Shown here in pieces: positions 7,660 through 14,952 of a DNA stretch of 64,000 nt. A program made the translations under genes and the position numbers. A model generated the notes under the pieces. The model was not told the DNA's origin, made no database searches, and was given only the letters and a program-made list of their open reading frames with translations. The stretch is from Ventosimonas gracilis (GTDB taxonomy: Bacteria; Pseudomonadota; Gammaproteobacteria; Pseudomonadales; Pseudomonadaceae). How positions within the stretch are numbered: position 1 is the stretch's first letter; every line of letters starts with the position of its first letter. The stretch lies in NCBI RefSeq assembly GCF_001580025.1, contig NZ_LSZO01000166.1:36111-100110 (forward strand), read 5' to 3'.

Positions 7660-8190
7660 CTAATAACCAGGGGTATTACCGATGTACTGGCGGTAACGCT
7701 CTGCATTCTCTATTAATTGCACATCGGTCAGGCGCTCAAGGCCACTGAGGAAAAAGCCCGGCAGATAGCGCATGTCGACCCGAAAGGCCAACACTTCAAA
7801 AGGACTGGTCAGCTCTTCAAGGGTGCGTCCATATCGGCCACCCTTTTGGTAGTCGGAGGCTTTGGAGAACGTCGAAACCGCGATGCTCAGGGTTTTCCCC
7901 GCTACGGCCCGCCCTCCGCCATAGGCCCATCCGTCTGCAAAGACATCGTCAATCCACTGTTTGAGAAGTGCTGTGCAGTTGTACCACTGCATTGGAAACT
8001 GCAGCACAATCCGATCGTGCGCCTCAATTAATCGTTGCTCTTCTGCGATGTCAATCTTGCCGTCAGGATAGCGGCTGTACAGATCGATAACCGTCACACC
8101 AGGCAAGCCGGTTATGGCTTTGAACCAAGTGGCATTGACACGCGAGTTCGACAGGCCCGGGTGCGCTACAACGACTAATGTCTTGGTCAA
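7660..8190 (-). CDS. NAD(P)H oxidoreductase, flavodoxin-like fold (YwrO/KefF/MdaB type)
   Basis: 176 residues from TTG 8190, chosen because AGGAGG sits 5 bases upstream; an upstream GTG at 8208 would bury this SD within the gene. It starts TKTLVVVAHPG, the phosphate-binding strand-loop of flavodoxin-fold quinone/azo reductases. The middle has IVLQFPMQWYNCTALLKQW, the family's flavin-binding signature, and WAYGGG. It probably reduces quinones or related acceptors with FMN or FAD. It lies 46 bp after the FAD oxidoreductase on the same strand and is likely co-transcribed. Exact substrate unknown. Confidence 0.85.
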   Translation of the reverse strand: MTKTLVVVAHPGLSNSRVNATWFKAITGLPGVTVIDLYSRYPDGKIDIAEEQRLIEAHDRIVLQFPMQWYNCTALLKQWIDDVFADGWAYGGGRAVAGKTLSIAVSTFSKASDYQKGGRYGRTLEELTSPFEVLAFRVDMRYLPGFFLSGLERLTDVQLIENAERYRQYIGNTPGY

Positions 8191-8236
8191 CTCAACCTCC
8201 TCGTGCACCGAGCACTCTGGTGCAACTTCTCCTGCT

Positions 8237-9574
8237 TTAGATTTCTTGACCCGCTTCTTTGAAACGACGCCCGGTGACGTACTTCACACCCAGCGATGTA
8301 ATAATTTCTGGATAAGCGCGACCAGGGGCTTTGCGGCGCTTGAGAATCTCGATAGTGGTGGAGTTCATGCCGCAGGCGAGCTCTGCCAGTGCTTTACCAA
8401 AGGCGGCGCCGCGGGATACGCCGGTACCGTTGCAGATGCCGGTGCCATAGACGTTTTCAGCCAACTCACCCCAGATCATTCCGCCATTCTGGGAAAGGGT
8501 CAGCAGCCCGCCCCAGCTTGCCTCAAAGCCCATTGAGGCAAGCTCCGGATAACGCCGATCGAAGGAAACCTGCTGTTGCACACGCGCTTGCTGTACATCG
8601 TCCACAGTGGTCTTGTACTGCTTGGCGTAGGAATAGACATTGCGAAAGAACAGGCGGTTATCGTTGGTACGCCGCACTGTTGTGCCGAAGCTGTTCGCCG
8701 GAATCAGCCCGAATGGACCTGCGCCACACTGGGTCAGCTCCTTGTCGGTCAGCACGCGCGTCATGCTGGCGAAGGTGTAGACCGGAATGACCGAGTTTTT
8801 GTGAAAGCCAAAGCGGGTCAGATAGCCGGACGCACAGATGATCACTTTCTTGGCTCTGATTACGGCATTTTGCGTTTCAAACAGGTGCTGCGGCTTGCCG
8901 AACTGCGCGGAGCGAATCACCGTGTTTTCGTGAATCCTGACGTTCTGCGGCAGAGCGCGAGCGGCGTTGATCAGGTACTTTGCCGGCTGGATCAGCACGG
9001 TGCCGGGGTGATGCAGACCCTTGATGTAGTGCTTGCTGCCGGTCAATTCACGCATACCGTCCGCTTCGACCCAGCTATATTTTTGCCCCATCGCATCAAG
9101 CGCTTTGGCGAAGTGCCGCAAGTCCGCTACGCCATGATCGGTGGCGGCACTGTGGTACTTGCCTTGTGGATCCCAATCGCAGTCCACGCCTGCCTCGACC
9201 GCACTTTTCATGTAGGCGGTGCCTTCCAGATTGACGTGAAGCTCTTCCTGGTTGCCTTTCAAGTTCTCCACAAAATCTCGTTTACGCGGGTTATGAGCCA
9301 GGTCAATCGCAAAGCCCATGCAGCGCCCGGAGGCGTTATTGCCAATACGTCCAGCATCGACCAGCAGAACCTGCGCATCCGGATTGAGCTGCGCATAGCG
9401 GCGGGCGGCGTGCAGACCCATCCAGCCGGCACCGATCACCAAACATTCGCAAGTGACATTTCCTGCCAGAGGATTGAGCGGCAGCTCAATACCGCTGGCG
9501 AGATACCACCCTGAATCGGTTGGCTCAACCCGTGGAGGGGCAATGTCAATACGCTTTTGAGATGTAGAGGCCAA
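8237..9574 (-). CDS. FAD-dependent amine/amino-acid oxidoreductase (DAO family, PuuB-like)
   Basis: 445 residues. A Rossmann FAD-binding motif is at residues 45-60 (CLVIGAGWMGLHAARR), followed by the second dinucleotide strand LLVDAGRIGNNASGR, typical of DadA/PuuB/ThiO enzymes; the C-terminal GTGICNGTGVSRGAAFGKALAEL closes the flavin site. Such enzymes oxidise secondary or primary amines, for example gamma-glutamylputrescine. The TTG start at 9574 has AGGGG about 8-9 bases upstream. It leads the downstream reductase and shares its family, though not close identity, with the second oxidoreductase at 13058-14440. Neighbouring PuuR-like and PucR-like regulators suggest inducible amine catabolism. 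Substrate is inferred. Confidence 0.85.
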   Translation of the reverse strand: MASTSQKRIDIAPPRVEPTDSGWYLASGIELPLNPLAGNVTCECLVIGAGWMGLHAARRYAQLNPDAQVLLVDAGRIGNNASGRCMGFAIDLAHNPRKRDFVENLKGNQEELHVNLEGTAYMKSAVEAGVDCDWDPQGKYHSAATDHGVADLRHFAKALDAMGQKYSWVEADGMRELTGSKHYIKGLHHPGTVLIQPAKYLINAARALPQNVRIHENTVIRSAQFGKPQHLFETQNAVIRAKKVIICASGYLTRFGFHKNSVIPVYTFASMTRVLTDKELTQCGAGPFGLIPANSFGTTVRRTNDNRLFFRNVYSYAKQYKTTVDDVQQARVQQQVSFDRRYPELASMGFEASWGGLLTLSQNGGMIWGELAENVYGTGICNGTGVSRGAAFGKALAELACGMNSTTIEILKRRKAPGRAYPEIITSLGVKYVTGRRFKEAGQEI

Positions 9575-10082
9575 GGTTGTATCCCCTGAAATAAATATCG
9601 TTGTATGGACTTCTGCTTGATCGAACGTGCTATTCGATCCGAGTAGGTATTTTTAAGACGCCACTCTTCAGAGACTGGTCAATCACTTCATTTGCCATGA
9701 AACCCTCGCCTTTTTGCTCATCGAAAAAAATAGATGAATAATTTTTCTAAGATAATTATGCATACCAAAAAAATTTGCACTAATTTTTTAAGCAGATTCA
9801 GATCAAGCCGATAGAGTCGCTCAATGAGCTAACGAAGCGAGCACCCAGATCACTTCAACGCCCGTGTCTCCAGCGTTCGCGCAGAATCTAAAGAACAGTG
9901 CCCGGATGCGCCCTTTCTGAAGGTTTCCTGGACGGCAATTAGCGGGTTTGTCCCTTGCACTTCGCTAACCACGGGCACAGCGCACGGGGCACCATCAGGC
10001 GACCTTCACGCCAAGACATAGCATTACGAGGGGGAATGGGCTGTTTACTTCTGGCTTCCCTGATAGGGCAGCAGTGCAAAAG
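9575..10082. other. 508-bp intergenic region between FAD oxidoreductase and XRE-cupin regulator
   Basis: No convincing gene. The half nearer the oxidoreductase (9700-9800) is strikingly AT-rich compared with its surroundings and holds an inverted repeat at 9723-9747, so it probably carries the oxidoreductase promoter. The half nearer 10082 is of ordinary composition and contains only short frames without SD. Confidence 0.5.
9723..9747. promoter_or_regulatory. Candidate operator: GAAAAA/TTTTTC inverted repeat
   Basis: Six-base arms GAAAAA and TTTTTC are separated by 13 bases, about 150 bp before the oxidoreductase start. A similar AT-rich word beginning GAAAAAATA occurs at about 10720, before the XRE-cupin regulator gene. 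A shared operator for that regulator is a guess. Confidence 0.3.
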
Positions 10083-10691
10083 TCAGAAAGCGGGAGGCGC
10101 AATCACCCAAATCACTACGGTGTCGATTTCACCTGGGTTTTCCCAGCGGTAGGGTTCGTTGACGATGCGAAAGCTATCGCCCTCATGCAGTTCAAACAGC
10201 TGCTCATCAATCCACAAATTCAGCTGTCCTGAAATGATAAAACCTTCTTCTTCAGTGCCCCGAGTGCGCTTGGCAGTGAAGGTGGCGCCCGGCCGGATGG
10301 TGCTGCGGAACATCTCGAACTCGCCACCGATGGAGGGCGACAAACTCTCCTCAGTCAGGCCACCTGCCACAGAGCCCAAGCGTCGGCGGGCATTCGCCCT
10401 GACCACTCTGCCAACCTCGGCTGCGGGTTGTTCGTTGGTCATAAAGAACCAGTCGATGGGCACACCCAAGGTCAGAGCAATGCGCTTGAGGTCGGAAATG
10501 GGCACCTCCGCACGACCGCGCTCCAGTTGACTGATAAAGCTAATCGAGCGTCCGGTAGCAAGAGCGATTTCCGACAAGGTTTTGCAGCGCGCTTTGCGTA
10601 GTTTGCGGATCTCTTCTCCCAGCGCCACTCGATCCCGAGAAACATCACTTTCCAGCCCTTGATCGAGCAGGTCGGTGTTATCTATGCGCAT
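10083..10691 (-). CDS. XRE-family transcriptional regulator with C-terminal cupin (PuuR-like)
   Basis: 202 residues. Residues 20-80 form a helix-turn-helix (LGEEIRKLRKARCKTLSEIALATG, then SISFISQLERG); residues 115-200 form a cupin (GGEFEMFRSTIRPG, EEEGFIISGQLNLWI, HEGDSFRIVNEPYRWENPG). This two-domain layout is shared by PuuR and many regulators of amine and amino-acid catabolism, where the cupin binds the inducer. The ATG at 10691 has AGGAG 7-8 bases upstream. It lies between an FAD amine oxidoreductase on the same strand and a divergent PucR-type gene, so it most likely controls these. Cupin metal ligands are not obvious. Confidence 0.88.
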   Translation of the reverse strand: MRIDNTDLLDQGLESDVSRDRVALGEEIRKLRKARCKTLSEIALATGRSISFISQLERGRAEVPISDLKRIALTLGVPIDWFFMTNEQPAAEVGRVVRANARRRLGSVAGGLTEESLSPSIGGEFEMFRSTIRPGATFTAKRTRGTEEEGFIISGQLNLWIDEQLFELHEGDSFRIVNEPYRWENPGEIDTVVIWVIAPPAF

Positions 10692-11060
10692 TTACTACTC
10701 CTATCAAAGGACAAGTCTATGAAAAAATAAACTTATTATTGTCTTTAATAAAGAAAAATCACCATCGATTTTTTCTTTTGCCGTTCGATAACGCGTGATC
10801 ATCACTCCCCTCGACAGGACCAAAATTCAAATGTTCTGCGACGCAGGCGGGATACCGTTGCGCTTCCTTCTCTCTGCCGGTCAAGCCAGTAACATCAGCG
10901 ATGCCCAGCCTTTGCTGGACTAAGTCAGCAATCCCTCAAGCCAACCTGGTCGCCCGCAAGCGCTGTAAATGGTTGCTTGCCGACTCTGCGCTTAGCATGG
11001 TTAGCTACTGATGCCCACATCTCGCCCTATGGCTTAGTTTGACCTGAGAACCCTTTTTTC
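10692..11060. other. 369-bp divergent promoter region
   Basis: It separates the XRE-cupin regulator (minus) from the PucR-type gene (plus). The part next to the XRE gene (10715-10775) is AT-rich with several A-tracts and TTATTATTG / AATAAAG repeats, suitable for a promoter or operator. The remainder shows nothing I can identify. Confidence 0.45.
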
Positions 11061-12503
11061 ATGCTCACCGTCCACGATCTCATCGCTATAGCCCCATTGA
11101 AGCTCAAGGCCGCCGCTGGCCTGGCGGGTACGGCTCGCGTGATCACCTGGGCGCACACCGTAGACCTTCCGGATCCTTGGCGATGGGTTTCGCCTGGAGA
11201 CCTCGTCATGACGACGGGTATTGGTCTTCCTGCAGAAGAACAAGCCCAAGTGGCGTGGCTGGAGCAACTGGTACAGAGCCACTCAAGCGCCCTCGTCGTT
11301 GCTGCACGGCCTGAGGCTCCTCCATTGTCACAGGCGCTACTTGATGCGGCCGACCGGCTGCTGTTTCCGGTCTTGCAAGCCAGCTTTGAACTGGAGTTCG
11401 TCAAACTCTCGCACTATGTGATCGAGAGCGTCCTGCAGGCGCAGCGCGAGCGCTTGAATGCGAGTGAGCGCCTATTCCAAACCTATGCCGACGCGCTACG
11501 AAAAGCAGCGGATATGACCGGTCGTTTGGGGATTTTAGCCCGCACGCTCGGGTTGGAGTTGGCGATAGAAGACAGTGAAACCGGCATAACCATAGTGCCT
11601 TGCATAAGCGGCTCAGCAAGCGGGCAGGTCGAGCGAATCCCCATCGGGGGACGCTCCCGCGCCAATCTGCTGATGACTCGTCCGAGCCAGCGCTCACTGG
11701 GTGACACCATCCTCGTACGATCTCTGGTTGGCCTACTGGGTGTTGAAATGGAGCGGTTGATGATCCAGCGTGACCAATTACGAGAAGAAGGGGCGGCACT
11801 CTTGCGCAGCTTGCTGGCCAGCGAAACCGAGTTCAGCCTCGCTAAACCCTTGCTGGATAGGCGCGGACTTAGCGGAAGCTTGGTAAGCCTGGCTATTCAG
11901 CCGGGTGTCGATGGAAGTCGAGATGCCGACGAGGTGCACCATGCTCCCGCCTTGCAGACAGTCTGCCCGTTGCTGCTGACAGACAACCGGATACTGCTGG
12001 CAATAAGCCGCGACGACCCAACGACTTTCGAGGCGCTGCGCAGCAACCTCGGGCGCGGCACCTTGATTGGCGTCAGCGGCCCGATCGCCACCGCTACCGG
12101 CTTTCGTGAAAGCGTGCGTCAGGCCCGATTGGCGCTTGCCCAAGCCGCCGAGTTAGACAGCACGGTCTTGCGCTACGGTGAGGCCGAGACGGGAATGATC
12201 ATGGCACCGAAATCGCTCGCTGAAGCCAGGGCTCTGGTTGGACGGTATCTGGGACCATTGATCGAGCATGATCGTGCTCAGGGCGCAGCGCTTCTGACTA
12301 CCTTGATGACCTTCCTCGACAACGACGGAAACTGGAAAGGAGCTGCCATTGACCTGAACATTCACCGACAAACGTTGGTATACCGACTGAAGCTTGTGGA
12401 ACAACTCACTGGCATCAGGCCGACCACTACGCAAGGCATCGCACGTTTTTGGATAGCCATTCAGGCCGGTAGAAATACCGAGCTGCTTCAGCGCACGCAC
12501 TGA
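11061..12503 (+). CDS. PucR-family transcriptional regulator
   Basis: 480 residues. The N-terminal PucR domain (about 5-125) contains HTVDLPDPWRWVSPGDLVMTTG in pieces: the motif VDLPDP and the block GDLVMTTG are diagnostic. The middle is a GGDEF-like regulatory region. The C-terminus is the HTH_30 helix-turn-helix with DLNIHRQTLVYRLKLVEQLTG split over residues 430-455. Family members regulate purine, polyamine or amino-acid catabolism, often next to the enzymes controlled. The ATG at 11061 has only a weak SD. Neighbours are two FAD oxidoreductases and a cupin protein, so it is a probable local activator. Confidence 0.88.
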   Translation: MLTVHDLIAIAPLKLKAAAGLAGTARVITWAHTVDLPDPWRWVSPGDLVMTTGIGLPAEEQAQVAWLEQLVQSHSSALVVAARPEAPPLSQALLDAADRLLFPVLQASFELEFVKLSHYVIESVLQAQRERLNASERLFQTYADALRKAADMTGRLGILARTLGLELAIEDSETGITIVPCISGSASGQVERIPIGGRSRANLLMTRPSQRSLGDTILVRSLVGLLGVEMERLMIQRDQLREEGAALLRSLLASETEFSLAKPLLDRRGLSGSLVSLAIQPGVDGSRDADEVHHAPALQTVCPLLLTDNRILLAISRDDPTTFEALRSNLGRGTLIGVSGPIATATGFRESVRQARLALAQAAELDSTVLRYGEAETGMIMAPKSLAEARALVGRYLGPLIEHDRAQGAALLTTLMTFLDNDGNWKGAAIDLNIHRQTLVYRLKLVEQLTGIRPTTTQGIARFWIAIQAGRNTELLQRTH

Positions 12504-12691
12504 CCAATGCAGCATATGGCGAACGATCGTCTTTATAAAACAGACAACTCCGCTGCGTGGGCGGGGTTGGCAGTTGTTGGCCGCCGATGGTCTCAGCCTA
12601 AGCGCCAAAGATCCAGTTTATGATGCTATTGGCCATCGTTACTTTCACATCAAGAGGGGACGGCAACGCCCCCGAATACAAAAGAAGGTGT

Positions 12692-13042
12692 TCAATAGAT
12701 CGCGTAAACCTTGCGTACGGTTTCCAGCACATCCCAGCGGCCGCTCCAACCTGGCGGCAGGATCACCAAGTCGCCGCCAGTGACCTCAACAACCTCTCCA
12801 CTGCTGCTGTCGGTGAGCAGCGCCTTGCCGGAAATGATGTAGGTAAACTCGGTATCAGGACGATCGACCACAGGCCAGCCGCCAGGCTGGCATTCCCAGA
12901 CGCCGAGGTTGCCGACTGCAGACGGCGCTTGCTGGCTGATGGCGATCTGCGGATCACCTTTGTCAGCACCGGCACGTTGGCCAGCCGGAGTCAGTGGCAA
13001 GGCCTTGATGTCGGCGTGCTTGAGGATGGTGAACGAAGTCAT
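12692..13042 (-). CDS. Single-domain cupin protein
   Basis: 116 residues, a small cupin_3-type barrel. Motifs include GVWECQPGGWPV, the first cupin box region DTEFTYIISGKALLTD, and the second box GGDLVILPPGWSGRWDV. Relatives are found beside FAD amine oxidases (the (S)-ureidoglycine aminohydrolase-like cupins), but few have a known reaction. The histidine metal ligands of classical cupins are missing in both boxes, so an enzymatic role is uncertain. SD AAGGAG precedes the ATG at 13042. It sits 15 bp after the oxidoreductase at 13058 and is certainly in the same operon. Confidence 0.85.
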   Translation of the reverse strand: MTSFTILKHADIKALPLTPAGQRAGADKGDPQIAISQQAPSAVGNLGVWECQPGGWPVVDRPDTEFTYIISGKALLTDSSSGEVVEVTGGDLVILPPGWSGRWDVLETVRKVYAIY

Positions 13043-13057
13043 GTGAATTTCTCCTTA

Positions 13058-14440
13058 TCAATGAGCGCCAGTCAGCTTTTCCAGCAGCATGGCGGTACGT
13101 GAAGGTTTGTGGGTATAGCGCTCCTCGATGTCACTCAAGGAAGCTGCGGCCAGGCCGCTGTTGATACCGAACCAGCGCAGCGGTTCAGGCTCCCAGGCAG
13201 GCGAATGGTGATTGACCAGGGGCAATCTGTTGATGTCCTCATCCTGCTCAAGGATAAGGTTGCGCAAGATGCGCCCGGCCAGGTTGCTGGTAGCTACACC
13301 GTCGCCGACGTAGTTGCCAGCCCACGCTATACGGCTGCTGCGATCGATGCTTACGGTCGGGCACCAGTCGCGGGACACACCTAGAGCGCCGCCCCACCGA
13401 TGAGTGACACGGACGTCGCGCAGAGCTGGGAAGAACTCGATCATCGTGTCGTAAATCTTGCCGTGGATGCTGTCCACCATATCAGCTTGGTCGGGCATAC
13501 TTGAACCCCATTTGTACGGTGCCCCACGACCGCCAAACACCAACCGCCCTTCAGCGGTGACTTGTCCATAGACGCGCAGATGGCGCATGTCGTTAAAGGC
13601 CATGCGGTGGTTCAGCCGCAACTTGGCCAGCAGGTCTGGCGGCAGCGGTTGGGTGGCCAGCACCAACGAGTAGAGCGGAATGACGAAGCGCGACTTACCC
13701 GGCTGTTGAGAGGTAAAAGCTTCGGTAGCACGAACAATCATCTCGGCTCGCACTGACCCCTGCTCTGTGTGCACCACACCAGGCGCCATCTGCAAGACCG
13801 CAGATTGCTCGTAAATCTTGGCACCCATGCTTTCGACCAATTGAGCCAGTCCGCGCACCAACTTGCCGGGATGAATCAGCGCGCAATGCTCGGTGTACAG
13901 ACCGCCCAGCGTACCTTCAGCGCCAATGCTGGACCGAGCCTCAGTGCCTTCCAGCACTCGCCACTGATCCGGCAGGCCAAAACGTGCCGATGATTCGACT
14001 GCAGCACGCGCCCGCGCCATCTGTGGTGCGCTGCGAGCCAGGGAGAGAAAACCCTGCTTGGCGTAGTCGGCCTCGACGCCTTCCAAGGCAAGGACTCGAC
14101 CGATCTCATCGACTGTCTCATTCATCGCCGACTGCAGATGCAGCGCAGCGTGATGGGAATACAGTTGCTCCACACGATGCAGAGAAATCGGGAAAATGGC
14201 CGAGGCCCAGCCCCCATTTCTTCCGGATGCGCCGAAACCCACCTCGCATTTCTCCAGCAACACCACACGCAGAGAGGGATTGCTTTTAAGCAAGTAATAG
14301 GCGGTCCACAGGCCTGTGTAGCCAGCACCGACGATCACGATATCCGCCTGAATGGCTCCATCCAGTCGTTCGCGCGATGGGGAAGGCGCATACCACAGCG
14401 GTTTATTGGGTAATTGGCACAGCTCAATTTTCGCAGACAT
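13058..14440 (-). CDS. FAD-dependent oxidoreductase (DAO family, PuuB-like)
   Basis: 460 residues, full length for gamma-glutamylputrescine oxidase-like enzymes. Residues 33-50 carry IVIVGAGYTGLWTAYYL, followed by VVLLEKCEVGFGASGRNGG, whose GASGRNGG is the family fingerprint; the C-terminus has WAGNYVGDGVATSNLAGR. It should oxidise an amine to an aldehyde with release of ammonia and H2O2. It is the first gene of a two-gene operon with the cupin protein. It is a paralogue of the protein at 8237-9574 but is clearly diverged from it; the pair brackets two regulators of opposite strand. Confidence 0.88.
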   Translation of the reverse strand: MSAKIELCQLPNKPLWYAPSPSRERLDGAIQADIVIVGAGYTGLWTAYYLLKSNPSLRVVLLEKCEVGFGASGRNGGWASAIFPISLHRVEQLYSHHAALHLQSAMNETVDEIGRVLALEGVEADYAKQGFLSLARSAPQMARARAAVESSARFGLPDQWRVLEGTEARSSIGAEGTLGGLYTEHCALIHPGKLVRGLAQLVESMGAKIYEQSAVLQMAPGVVHTEQGSVRAEMIVRATEAFTSQQPGKSRFVIPLYSLVLATQPLPPDLLAKLRLNHRMAFNDMRHLRVYGQVTAEGRLVFGGRGAPYKWGSSMPDQADMVDSIHGKIYDTMIEFFPALRDVRVTHRWGGALGVSRDWCPTVSIDRSSRIAWAGNYVGDGVATSNLAGRILRNLILEQDEDINRLPLVNHHSPAWEPEPLRWFGINSGLAAASLSDIEERYTHKPSRTAMLLEKLTGAH

Positions 14441-14952
14441 GTTGATGTTGTCCCTAGACCGCCCGTTCTCGGGCTTGCCTGATGTAGCTTGAAAATGTTC
14501 ATCCTACTTCTGACCCAGGCACAGCCGTTTTGGATAAACCAGCACAGGCGCGTCTCTGTGAGAGAAATCACTTAAGCCATATCGGCAGGATAAGCGGGGT
14601 GCGCGGCAGCAAACATGGCTGAAATCCAAGTTCTGAAGCTTGGATTTAGACAAATGTACAAAAAGCGCCGAGTCTAAAGGTTAATGCTGTAGTAGCGTAT
14701 CAATACTGCAAACACTACAGCTTAAGCCACCTATCGCCAGCCTAAAAGCCCTCTTGCCCTTGGCTGGCTAATGCACATAGAGCCGCGCTACTATCCACCA
14801 GTAAACACACAAAGCAGGGGTAGCAAGGCTTTTGCTTACTCTAGCGTTTACCTTTTTCCACGCAAATAATCGACACGGAAACTCACCAAAGTATAACTAT
14901 ATGATTTTTAATAAAATCATTACTTCATATACAGCAATAAAAAGGATACTCG
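14441..14952. other. 512-bp intergenic region before ldcA with two hairpins
   Basis: No gene seen. A 9-bp hairpin AAATCCAAG/CTTGGATTT lies at 14622-14647, and a perfect 8-bp palindrome ATGATTTT-TAAT-AAAATCAT lies at 14901-14920, 33 bp before the ldcA start in an AT-rich stretch. The latter could be an operator or mRNA leader hairpin. Confidence 0.45.

Noticed and set aside
7478..7663. 61-codon frame between folK and the reductase
   Set aside because: No SD, basic low-complexity product, no known relatives; the region looks like plain intergenic DNA.
8576..9514. Long open frame (312 codons) on the plus strand
   Set aside because: It is antisense to the FAD oxidoreductase, has no SD or recognisable domain, and is explained by codon bias of the real gene.
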